The notes under the pieces were generated by a model. It saw only the letters and a program-made list of their open reading frames with translations. It was not told the DNA's origin and made no database searches. Below, one piece after another: positions 35,155 to 44,740 of a DNA stretch of 64,000 bases. The DNA comes from Rhizophagus irregularis (taxonomy: Eukaryota > Glomeromycota > Glomeromycetes > Glomerales > Glomeraceae): assembly GCF_026210795.1 (NCBI RefSeq), contig NC_089454.1:1550001-1614000 (forward strand), written 5' to 3'. A program made the position numbers and the translations under genes. Numbering within the stretch: the stretch's first letter is position 1; each line of letters opens with the position of its first letter.

Positions 35155-37193
35155 CTAGCTGTCAGTGTTTATTTTTCATCAAAAAATTACTGTGCGGATG
35201 CCGCACAATTTAGAAAATTTTTCTGTGCGGCATATCAGTCACTGGACATTTCCAGCGCAGCAGCAATCACTAATTAAAAATTTTGTACTACATAAATTAG
35301 CCTATCTTCATTTGGTTCGAACAGGACAACGACTTTAACAAAATATAACTTTTTTTGAAATACATTATACAGTAAGTAATACGTATGAACTTTCAAATGG
35401 CACTAAATTCATTAAAATACCTCACTCCCTTAAATATTTCAATATATAAGGCTTTTCTATGACTTTTTGACCTTTAAACTGAGATCCTTCTGCCAATATA
35501 AGTTCTTTCGCAAAGTTTTTTATACGAAATGTCAACCGTTAATATAGGTGCATTATTGTAAAATTTGGTCAGAAGTTTATATGTATATTGTTGAAAGATG
35601 GCTGATAATATAAAATTCTTTATTAATAACGGTAAATATTACAATGTTTCTATATTAATACAATATATTGATACTAATAATTTATTTTTAGACTTAATTA
35701 TTTCGTTCTCGTTTCTCTCTTGTCAACCTATCATTACGGGTTCGTGTTTGTACCCATTTTATTACGCGTTGTCTATCCCACATATTTTCAGTTTGATTAT
35801 TTGCTATATTCCAATTATTCAATTGTTGAATAGCATTATTAATATTTTCTTCGCTTGTATCATTCACTAATGGTTCTAAAAATGATAATTCTTGTGTATG
35901 GGTTGTTCTTTTGGTACGTTTGGTTGGGCGGGGATTTTGAATTGGGTCTGGAAGAGAATGAATAGCTTGTATATTAGGAAGATTCTGAATTTCTGCATTA
36001 GGATTAGATTGCGAGAGAACACTAGAATTTAGATGTATATTTTGTAAATTGTTGTTCAAGTAATTAATATTTTGGTCAAAAGAATTATTGGGATTAGAAG
36101 GCATACTAAAAGAATGTTGTGATTCATTAAAAACAGAAGTATTTGAATTTGAAGATTGAGTTGTAAATATATTAGATGGCAATACATGCTGAACTCCACC
36201 TCTACCACGACCCCTAGTATTATTATTAGATTTTTTCATATTTGCTATTTTATGATGTCCAATATTTTTTGCTCTTCTGCCCTTTGCAACTCGTTTTTCG
36301 CGTTTTAAAATGTCTTGTTGTAATATAGCATTAAGACGCTCTTCTCCTATTGAATAACAATTAATAATCTGGTCCATCCTTCAGATGTATATTCTGCGGT
36401 CATATTAGATAATCCCGAAATATCTTTAAAAAGAGAATTATTCATTGGATTATCAAATGCTATAACAAGTTGATTTATTACATCCCAAGTAATTTCTTTA
36501 CGAGATTTTACTGCCCGATCACCTTGATGTGCAACATTATCATCTAAAAATTCAAATAAAAACAGATTAATTCGATCCCTTTCACTTTGAACAGCTTTAA
36601 TCTGATTTTTAAGTTGGTCGATATTAATAGGATTTCCAGATATATTTTGTTTTATGTATTTAACCCCCAGTGTTTCTAAAGCCTCGTCAAATGCAAAAAA
36701 ATGTTTTTCTCGACTAATATTAATTGAACAAGCATGTTTTAATAATTCTTTTAATTCAGGATGTTTTGCTAAATGTGCTAGATAAAAGGCAACTGATGAG
36801 GCATAATTAAGTTTACCGGCTACAGGAAAGAGTGGTGCAAATGCAGAAAGTGATTCATGCTGCATTTCAAAATTTCCCATCCGAATTCCAATTCGATGCG
36901 CTTTCCACAATCCAGCCCATTTAAAATAAAAATACCAAGTCTTTACCAAATTATTGTCTTCATTCATTATTTGTTCAATTGTTTTATTATATTTTTTTAA
37001 ATGAATATGAAGTGCGACACCTACTACAAACCAAATACTCGACAAGTAGATCGATAATCAACTATTGCTTCTAATTTATCTAGAAATTTAGTTCCCAAAG
37101 CTGCCGCTAAATTAAATATACCAAAACCTGAAAAAATTGTAATAAGTACGCTACACATGTCCTTACTTGTATGCCATTGACCCAGGATTATTC

Positions 37194-37425
37194 GGTGAGA
37201 CGAATAGTTGTGGAGTCCGGTGAGGATGTTGAGTGGAGTACGGTGACATTTGGCGGTGTGTAACATAAAGGGTGTGAAGCGTACTCAGGTGATGAATAGC
37301 AGCTCGGCCCACTCTGAATCACGTGTTTGGCCCGTCGTGTTATTTATCACTTGAGTAAACTGTCACATAGGGGACCGTACTCCACTCATCATCCCCACCG
37401 GACTCCACAACTTTCCGTATCACTC
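37194..37425. mobile_element. 232-bp Mutator-like MITE with a 9-bp target duplication
   Basis: GGATTATTC flanks it exactly on both sides (37185-37193 and 37426-37434). The ends are inverted copies about 50 bp long with indels: AGTTGTGGAGTCCGG against CCGGACTCCACAACT, and GAGTGGAGTACGGT against ACCGTACTCCACTC. A 9-bp duplication is the mark of Mutator-like transposition. It has no ORF of its own and sits inside the DUF6589 coding sequence, where the frame on the two sides lines up once one duplication copy is discounted. Confidence 0.88.
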
Positions 37426-38895
37426 GGATTATTCTAGTATATTCATGATTTTCAAGATAAAGTATTGTTCTTCGAAATATTGCTTCATCAGAAACAATAT
37501 CCATATATTTATTATTATCTATATTAAAATCTTGTAAAAACATATCACATGCTTCAAATATTCCTTCATTTGAACTTGGTTTATTTCCAGCTTCTAAAAT
37601 AACTACATTGGCTGGTGGTAACTGACATCCTAATTCGACATTATTAATAATTTGTTGATGTATATCGGGAAAATCAAAATCTTGAAAGTATTTGAAAGTA
37701 TTTTCTAAGTTTGAAAATTGTAAAAAATCTACAAAAACCTGATGAAAATTAGAAATGAATTGTTGAGCTTTAATATTCTCACCCCAAAGTTTTAAAGTTG
37801 AAATATCAGATATAGGAAGAATGTTACCCAAAAGAGTTGAAAGTGAAGTAGGCATTTTACCATACGTAACGTTGCATGTGTTGTATTTCTTGTTTGGTCA
37901 AAAATATTTGAATCAGCGAATGTTTTCTCTTTTAAATCTATATTATCAATCACTCCAATATTCCAAATATCATCACCTTTTCACGCGGATTTGCTGCTTT
38001 CATTCTAATATTTTCTAATCTACGTTCATGTCTTTGAGTATGTGCAACTGCATTAAGTGTTGTAAGTAACTGATGAAGTTGGGTGGTAAATTTTGGTTTT
38101 CTTATGAGTGAAGCAAGCATAGTTGGAAGCCAAAGATGAAGACCAGGAAAAGCAACACGAAAAATTATAGACATAAGAAAAATTCGAGTTTTAATAGTAC
38201 TATTTGGATCAAAAGAAGTTGTAGGTTTGTTATTAACTAGTTTTTTCCTATTGATTTCTTTAAAATTTGACATTTGCAACGTATTAATTAATCCCGAAAA
38301 AAAATTGGTAAGTAAAGAAGGAAATATATCATGATGTTCAATTAAAGAATTTGGATTTTCAAATAAATTTGTTATTATTAATGTTTTTTCTACTTTTTAA
38401 AATTTTTCTTGCCATTCCTTGGCCAAATTCTAAACTTTCTTGTTTACTAAACTCTATATTTACAATTAAAAAAATCTAATTTATTTAATTTAAAAGCAGC
38501 CTTAATAATAAAGGGACTAGGAATGATATTAAGAAGGTTAAATTCTTTAGAAATAGACGTACTAGATACATGAGTAATTTTTTGTGAAGGTAAAAGTTGT
38601 AAAAGATTAAGCGCTTCACGAGATAATTGCTCTTGAAAATCAGAGGATTCATGTTCGGCTACATAAAGTAGCCAATTAGCTATTAAACGAAGAGAATCTA
38701 TGGCATCATTTTTGTGAGAAGAATCTTTTTGACAATTAAGACTAGCTTTTCCTTTTATTCCAGATCTTTGATGAAAATGTCCACCATGTTTTTCATAACA
38801 AGAAGTACATACATAATTATTAGCAGATAAACTAGAATATAAAATTGGTTGAATTTCTGTTAAAGAAGTACAATGATACTGACCACCACAATGGA

Positions 38896-39988
38896 CAACT
38901 TACCTAGCGTCACCTAGAAAAAATGGTAGCCGGATAGGTTTGCTGGCTACACGTGATTCGGAAACTGATTTCCGGTTACATTAATTGATTATAAATCAAT
39001 TTTTACCTTTTTACCTTTTCATCAATATCTTTCTGTAATAATACTTACTTCGGAAGGTGATGGCTATTCATGGGTTTATCGGAATAAAAATCAAAAAAAA
39101 GACTCTCTTCATATATTATATTATTGCAATTGTCGAATTGAATTTGGAAAACGGCAAGTAAAGCATCCTATATTAGATAAACAAAGAGACACATCTACCT
39201 ATTTATAACGGTACCATTGTGAAGGAACAATAAATATAGAAATCTTATCAAAACTGGACTTAATCAAAGTTTAAAAATATTCTCATAAAATGTTACATCC
39301 ACGACCAAGGCATGTTAATACTATGTATAAATTTTATATACAGATGCATTTTTAATCTTTACTAATGTCAAAATAATTTTTTTAGGCTAAAGAATTGTTA
39401 AAAGAATCATATAACAAACCAAAACGACATCTATGGTTAAAAAATGTTTGCAAAATTTCAGATTGTTGGAAAAGGTGAATAATTAAAAAACGTGGCAAAA
39501 TCGTTAATAAAACGACAATTTTATGGCAAAAATACCCTTGTCTACGCCTCCTTTACTTCGCCTTTCATTGGTAATATTGGTAATAATATGAAACAATGTA
39601 ATCATGAAATAATTTGAAATACGTGTTACTATAGAAAAAGTTTCTTATTATAAACACTTGAGGAAGAGGAGAGAAATTTCTGATCAAACAAAATAACAAA
39701 CAACAAATTAAATAGATATTAAAGCACTAGAAAACTGTTGAACAATGCCAAAAACATGGAAAAACTTTAACAAAATTACAATGTATTGGGAATAAATAAA
39801 AGAAATAATATCATAGCAATAAATAAAATAAATATTTACTATATTAATTTATTCAGTTATTTATCGAAGTTTTTTTTACTACATTATAATAAAAATTAAC
39901 AAGCTAACCCAGAAATCAGTTTCCGAATCACGTGTAACCCGGAAAACCTATCCGGCTACCATTTTTTCTAGGCGACGCTAGGGTGGTT
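38896..39988. mobile_element. 1.1-kb Mutator-like element with long inverted repeats and a zinc-domain remnant
   Basis: The ends are long inverted repeats of about 80 bp, with CCTAGCGTCACCTAG, AAAAAATGGTAGCCGGATAG and CACGTGATTCGGAAACTGAT matched in complement at 39905-39982. A 9-bp duplication flanks it: CACAATGGA (38887-38895) and CACAAGGGA (39989-39997), one mismatch. Plus-strand sequence 39048-39320 reads YSWVYRNKNQKKDSLHILYY, CNCRIEFGKRQVKHPILD, YHCEGTINIEI and HKMLHPRPRH, broken by stops. That is a Cys/Cys/Cys/His arrangement like the FLYWCH or WRKY-GCM1 zinc domains carried by Mutator-like transposases. It is probably a deleted, non-autonomous copy. Confidence 0.8.
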
Positions 39989-41443
39989 CACAAGGGACTT
40001 GTAAGTCACGACCAACTAATGTCCAAGAATGTTGATCACATTGCTTACCACGGGTATAAAAAGTCTTATTAATATTACAAAAAAGACATTTCCTATTGCT
40101 AATAAAACCCAAAGAAGAATTCTTAGTTCCTTTTGCATTTTTCGCATGTAATTTAGTTTGATCATACATTTGATGTGAATAACAAACTCCTAATGAAGCA
40201 AAATCATTTACCTTACGAACTACTTCACTATCAATTTCCCAAGTTCCAAAAATATTTTTGTATACAACGTAAATTTTGTGAACTTCCACAGGAACGAATT
40301 TCACCATTAAAATTGTCTATTAAAACACAGTTAGTAAATTTAGTTGACTTTGTTGGCTCAGAAATTTCAATTAATTGTATTTCATTAGTAATATCAGTTG
40401 CCATAGAAATTACAGATTCATCATCAAAATTACTATCTAATTCTAATATATAATCATCTATATTATCAGTAATAGTTGAAAAATAACGGGCTGATTGAAA
40501 AGCATTAATATCTAATTGAAAAAAATTAGAATTATTTGTATATTCTTCGCTATTTAAATAAATATTACTATCTTCAAATGTATCCTCCTCAGTTTGGTCC
40601 ATACTTTTAAAGTCAAAATCGTATTCTTCTTCCATAAAACTAACGTCGTCATAATTATGAAAGTCAGGTTTGTTTATGTTACTTGCAAAGTTCTCCATTA
40701 GAGTTTGTAAGTTTAACTTTATTTAACAAAAAATAGCCAACTTCAAGGAGAGATTCTTCTAACTTGTTATTAATAAATAACCCTTGGAAAATTATATCGG
40801 CGTGTCAGTTAGAACTCAGAGAGTAAGAAAAAAAAAAATTTTTACGCATATTTATTGGATAAAAATTAAGTTTACATGTGACGAAAAAACCAGAATTTTG
40901 AATATTTACTAATAAATCATAGTAAAAAAAGTGATCGACAAGCTGCAGATTTAATTAGTAAATCCATTTGACACCCCTGTTTCCGGAAATGTCCAGTGAC
41001 TGATATAGATTTTCTGTGCGCAGCATGCTCGCTGTGACACATTTGCGCTCAATCATAAAATGTTTCTGTGCGGCTCTTTATCCTTGCAGTATTCGAATAT
41101 TTTCCAGCTTTTAAACCTAATTAAATTCTTTTTTTGGCAAAACGCGTAAATTATTATTTCAAAACCGTTCAATTTACTTAACAATATTCACTTTATCATT
41201 GCGGCATCAAAAATAAGAGTTGTTTCGAAAGAATTATTTATTTGATATATCATTTTAGCAAATAATTTGATAAAATCAACTAATTTTGCCCCCAAAATAC
41301 AATGAATAAAATTTAATTGAAAGAGACTTTCCTAAAAAATTTGGTTTAAATGAGTTTACAAATAGAAATGTAAAAAAAAATTTTACAAATAAAAAAAAGT
41401 TTAATAATTACAATTTCCCGTCCCGGTAGTAATCATATTTCCA

Positions 41444-43615
41444 TTAATTTGAGCGACGTGTTTTCATTGCCCAATAATCGTAGGCTTTGTTCCAATCAAA
41501 CCTACGAAAATCGTCAGGTCCATTAAGTAATATCATTAAATGTTTGTTTAATGTTTCAATATTCATTCTATTTCTTAATCGGGTTTTAGTAAGTTTGTGT
41601 TGAGAGAATATTCTTTCAACTTGTGCATCTGACAAGGGAATAATTAACGAAATTTTAACTAGTTTGGCAATATTTGGGAACTCGTTCACAAAATCTGGAT
41701 ACGTATTAAAAATATATTCCCATCCTCCTGCTGCATTTTGACTTCTAATTTGTTTAATGTAATATTTTGCTACCTCCCATTCCTGTTTTACATCATCACT
41801 ATCAACTATTTTTTCCATTACATTTCCTTCTTCGTCCACTTTATCTATTCCATAATAATCAGAAAGTTTTTTGATATCTTCATCACCATAATTACCTAAT
41901 TCACTTTCTTTTATAGGTAATAATTTGGGATCAAATATACGAAAAGAATAATACAAATTAGATTGGGGGAATCTTGATTTTATGCTATCAACAATTGCTT
42001 CGGAAAAACTCTTTATAAATGGAGGCAATTTTTCTGGCGAAATATTAAAGTCTTGCATATATTTTCGTAAATGGGTGCCATATGAAGGAGTAGATCCATC
42101 AAATCCGATAAACTGAGCCGTTATCGCATCATACACCATATCCAGATGAATTTTTATGTCAGCAAAGCTAACATATTCTCTTTGAAACACATTAATTAAT
42201 TTCGTCAATATAAACATTAAATCTGCAAGATATTTAGTAGAAATGATAAAATCACAGTTCAGTTCATCAAGTAAATTGCTTGCCAGATGATTTTTTTTGT
42301 CAAATTCAGCATCATAACGTAATGCATCGATCACTGAATCTAATATTTGGTGTAAATTTTTTACGCTGTTCGACATTGATAGCCATCTCGTATTAACTAT
42401 ATTAAGAATAGCTAATTGTGGATCTTCTAGTGTTTCTTGTATCATCTTTAAATTTTGCATACGTCGATAAGAACCTGAAAAATAATTATATAATTTCTTT
42501 ATACAGGTTTCATAATGATTAAAATATGGAACATGTTTCGCGGCATCTTTTCCGGCAAGATGTAGTCTATGTGCAATACAATGAACAGACGTAATAAAAG
42601 GATTAATCTTCAAATCGTTTAACAACACCTGTTTTCGTGCCAATTAAAGTGGCAGCCCCATCACTGCCAAAATGTAATAAATTTTCCACTTTTAATCCTT
42701 TAGCGATAATAAAACTCTTTAAATCAAACGCAATTGCCTCAGCAGTAAGTTCATCTAAATTAATCATTCCCAAATATCGTGTAACGGGTACATTATGTGA
42801 AATATGCCGGGACACAACAGCCAAATGTTTTTCATCTGTAATAGAGTTTGTTTCGTCTATCATAATACTCCAATGATTTGAACTTCTTATTTCTTCACAT
42901 AACGCCTTTTCAATTACATATACAATAGCTTCTTCCATTTCTTTTGCAGATGTGTTTGATAAATGGGATCCATATTCATTGATTCTAATGGTAAATCTTT
43001 TGTGAGAAGTGATGGTGATTGTAATGTTTCGGGAGTATCACAAAGTTTCATAACTTCGGAATTTTTTCTATGAAAATCTATTAATTCATATAGATCAGGA
43101 TAGACAGATAATGCTAAATATTTTTTTGCCATGAAATATATGCATTGCATTTGTGTTATAACTCTAATTTTATGAGTATCTAAATTACGTGAAAAGTCAA
43201 CTCTTATAATGTTTTGATTTCTTCTAGCTTCAGCTTCACTTTTATGTTCATGATGGTTAAGATGCCGATCAATACTTTGTTTTCGATAATTGCTGGTTCC
43301 TTTTGCAAGTTCATTAGTATATTTTTTTGATTCACACCATCTACAAAACATTATTAATGTTCCGTTTACCTCCCTATATTCTAACCAAGCATCATTCCCA
43401 TTATCCATCCATTTTGGGTCAGGAGCACTTCTATTTTTACGCCGTTTTACTTCAGATGGCTTTGATGAATCTGGCTTTTCACTTGATGAAGATTCACCAG
43501 GAAATTCAGATTGTTTTTGTTTACCTTTTGCAGACGGTTGTGTTTCAACAGATGGAAAAAATCGCTTCATTATTACAAAAAACTGTTTAAATGCAAGTTT
43601 TTTTTGCAACGGCAC
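41444..43615 (-). pseudogene. hAT transposase (BED finger, C-terminal dimerisation domain), broken
   Basis: On the minus strand the N-terminal piece (42914-43615) has a Lys/Ser-rich start, then a BED-like finger: WLEYREVNGTLIMFCRWC and SIDRHLNHHEH. 42603-42938 has the catalytic-core segment WSIMIDETNSITDEKHLAVV and LLHFGSDGAATLIGTKTGV. 41444-42643 continues with ITSVHCIAHRLHLAGKDAA, RWLSMSNSVKNLHQIL, and the hAT dimerisation domain: LIIPLSDAQVERIFSQHKLT, RLRNRMNIETLNKHL. The pieces are in different frames with at least two shifts, so the gene is dead but fairly young. It resembles the ZNF862/ZBED-like hAT group. Confidence 0.9.
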
Positions 43616-43634
43616 TTACGGCAGTCATGTGCAG

Positions 43635-43764
43635 CTGTTTGCAACTGTGCGCAGTGTGCGGCACCTGTTCGCACCTGTTCGCAATTGTTCGCAACTGTGC
43701 GCAACTGTTCGCAGTGTGCGGCGATTGTTCGCAACTGTGCGCAAAAGTTCGCACTGCTCGCCTA
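43635..43764. repeat. 13 tandem 10-bp units (CTGTTCGCAA type) in the hAT subterminal region
   Basis: Starting CTGTTTGCAA, every tenth base begins a new unit: CTGTGCGCAG, TGTGCGGCAC, CTGTTCGCAC, CTGTTCGCAA, TTGTTCGCAA, CTGTGCGCAA and so on to TGCTCGCCTA. GCG/TTCGCA cores repeat once per helical turn, as expected for an array of transposase-binding sites. Confidence 0.88.
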
Positions 43765-44488
43765 TGTAAAATTTTTCTGTGTGGCACAGCGCACATCTTT
43801 ACCAAAAAAGGTGTGCGCAAAATTTCACTGTGCGGCGCGCAAACACTGCTAGCTGATATATTTTACCGAATAATTTTTTCTTTAAATTTTTTAAACTTGT
43901 TAGACTGGATCAAATTTTAAGATGTAAGCTTTCACTATATCATTGAAATTAACTTCAAATTTTTTTTCTCTTATAGGTTTTCTTTTAAAATAAGTGTTCC
44001 GTTCATGTAAATGTTGATCTGGTTGCCAAAGCTGGAAGAATTTTTCAAGTAATACATACATTAACGAAATGTTTCTCTTAAAAAATTGATTCCATTTTTA
44101 TTTAGAATGCTGATATATTTACTATTTAATAAATAAATTTAAAATCAAAAATAAAATCAATCACATTTGTAAAACGTTATGATCATGAAACTGTTGAAAC
44201 TGAGAAACACATCCATCTTTTGATAAAATAGATAAGTGAATTTGCAAATTTGTTTATTTGAGATTTAAAAAATTCGATATACGCGGGAGAATTTTTTCAT
44301 ACGTTAATCGGTACATTTTGTTTTCGTTTTTATTTTTATGATTTTTTTTTTGTTACACTGAAAGTTAATAATTATTATTTATAATAACAGATAATGTATT
44401 GTATTTTAATAAACTTTATATATATAAAAGTAATTATATATATTTAAATACTAATTATTTAAATTATATATAATATATATATAATTGG

Positions 44489-44740
44489 CATTGCTAAATC
44501 TCACCGCATCAATATTAACGGCAGAGTTTCATGCCATTTTTAATTCTGGTAAATGACAGTCACCAGCAGTGATATTTAGCAATATTCATATAAAATACCT
44601 TATTTAATTAGTTTTTTACTTCAAGTCACCGGGGGTGATCATCACCGTTGGCCAGAATTATCAATTTTTACCGGCACTATATTTTTTTAATGCTAGTCGA
44701 TCGTCATAATTTCAGTTACCGGTGATCATCACCCCCAGTG
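44489..44740. repeat. Palindrome-rich patch, possible MITE pair
   Basis: Arms 44489-44504 (CATTGCTAAATCTCAC) and 44569-44585 (GTGATATTTAGCAATAT) are inverted. Arms 44627-44647 (ACCGGGGGTGATCATCACCG) and 44719-44740 (CCGGTGATCATCACCCCCAG) are also inverted. Both centres share TAATTCTGG/CCAGAATTA words, so the two hairpins may be related halves of one element. Confidence 0.6.

Larger units (their letters stand above)
35694..40698 (-). pseudogene. DUF6589-type transposase-like protein, broken and interrupted
   Basis: On the minus strand the gene begins with an acidic N-terminus (MENFASNINKPDFHNYDD) near 40698. A possible zinc module follows near 40035-40100 (C-x2-C ... FYTRGKQCDQHSW). Degraded stretches lie between 38900 and 37340. 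37266-36347 reads QWHTSKDMCSVLITIFSGFG, EAIVDYRSTCRVFGL and KWAGLWKAHRIGIRMGNFEM, sequence typical of fungal DUF6589 proteins. The C-terminus (35694-36377) is Asn/Gln-rich with a basic GRGRGG stretch. Several breaks plus two transposon insertions mean it cannot make a whole protein. Function is unproven; its place between inverted repeats argues for a transposase. Confidence 0.65.
35236..41002. mobile_element. DUF6589-type DNA transposon nested in the hAT element
   Basis: The ends are inverted copies: CAGTCACTGGACATTTCC at 35236-35253 and its complement at 40985-41002. The flanking ATAT on each side (35232-35235 and 41003-41006) is either a 4-bp target duplication or a palindromic extension of the repeat. 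The interval carries a degraded DUF6589-type gene on the minus strand and two further insertions. Both flanks outside the ends belong to the hAT subterminal region (TTTTCTGTGCG words), which shows it landed in the hAT. The superfamily of DUF6589 elements is not settled to my knowledge. Confidence 0.72.
35163..43848. mobile_element. hAT-superfamily DNA transposon, 8.7 kb including nested insertions
   Basis: The left end CAGTGTTTATTTTT and right end (complement reads CAGTGTTTGCGCGC) form short terminal inverted repeats. They are flanked by an 8-bp target duplication, CTAGCTGT at 35155-35162 and CTAGCTGA at 43849-43856 (7 of 8 identical). An 8-bp duplication and a CAGTG start are typical of hAT elements. 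A hAT transposase remnant lies at 41444-43615. The subterminal DNA on both sides is rich in CTGTGCGGC/TTCGCA words. Subtracting the inner DUF6589 element leaves about 2.9 kb, a normal autonomous hAT size. Confidence 0.87.

Noticed and set aside
35314-35322. GGTTCGAAC, resembling a tRNA T-loop or B box
   Set aside because: No acceptor stem, anticodon arm or A box can be placed around it; it lies inside transposon DNA.
35155-43856. Considered an LTR or other virus-like origin for the repeat block
   Set aside because: No long direct terminal repeats, reverse transcriptase, integrase or capsid features were seen; duplications and ends fit DNA transposons.
43587-43920. Cys/Val/Arg-rich peptides in several frames
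   Set aside because: They come from the 10-bp GTTCGCAA array, which is open in many frames by chance.
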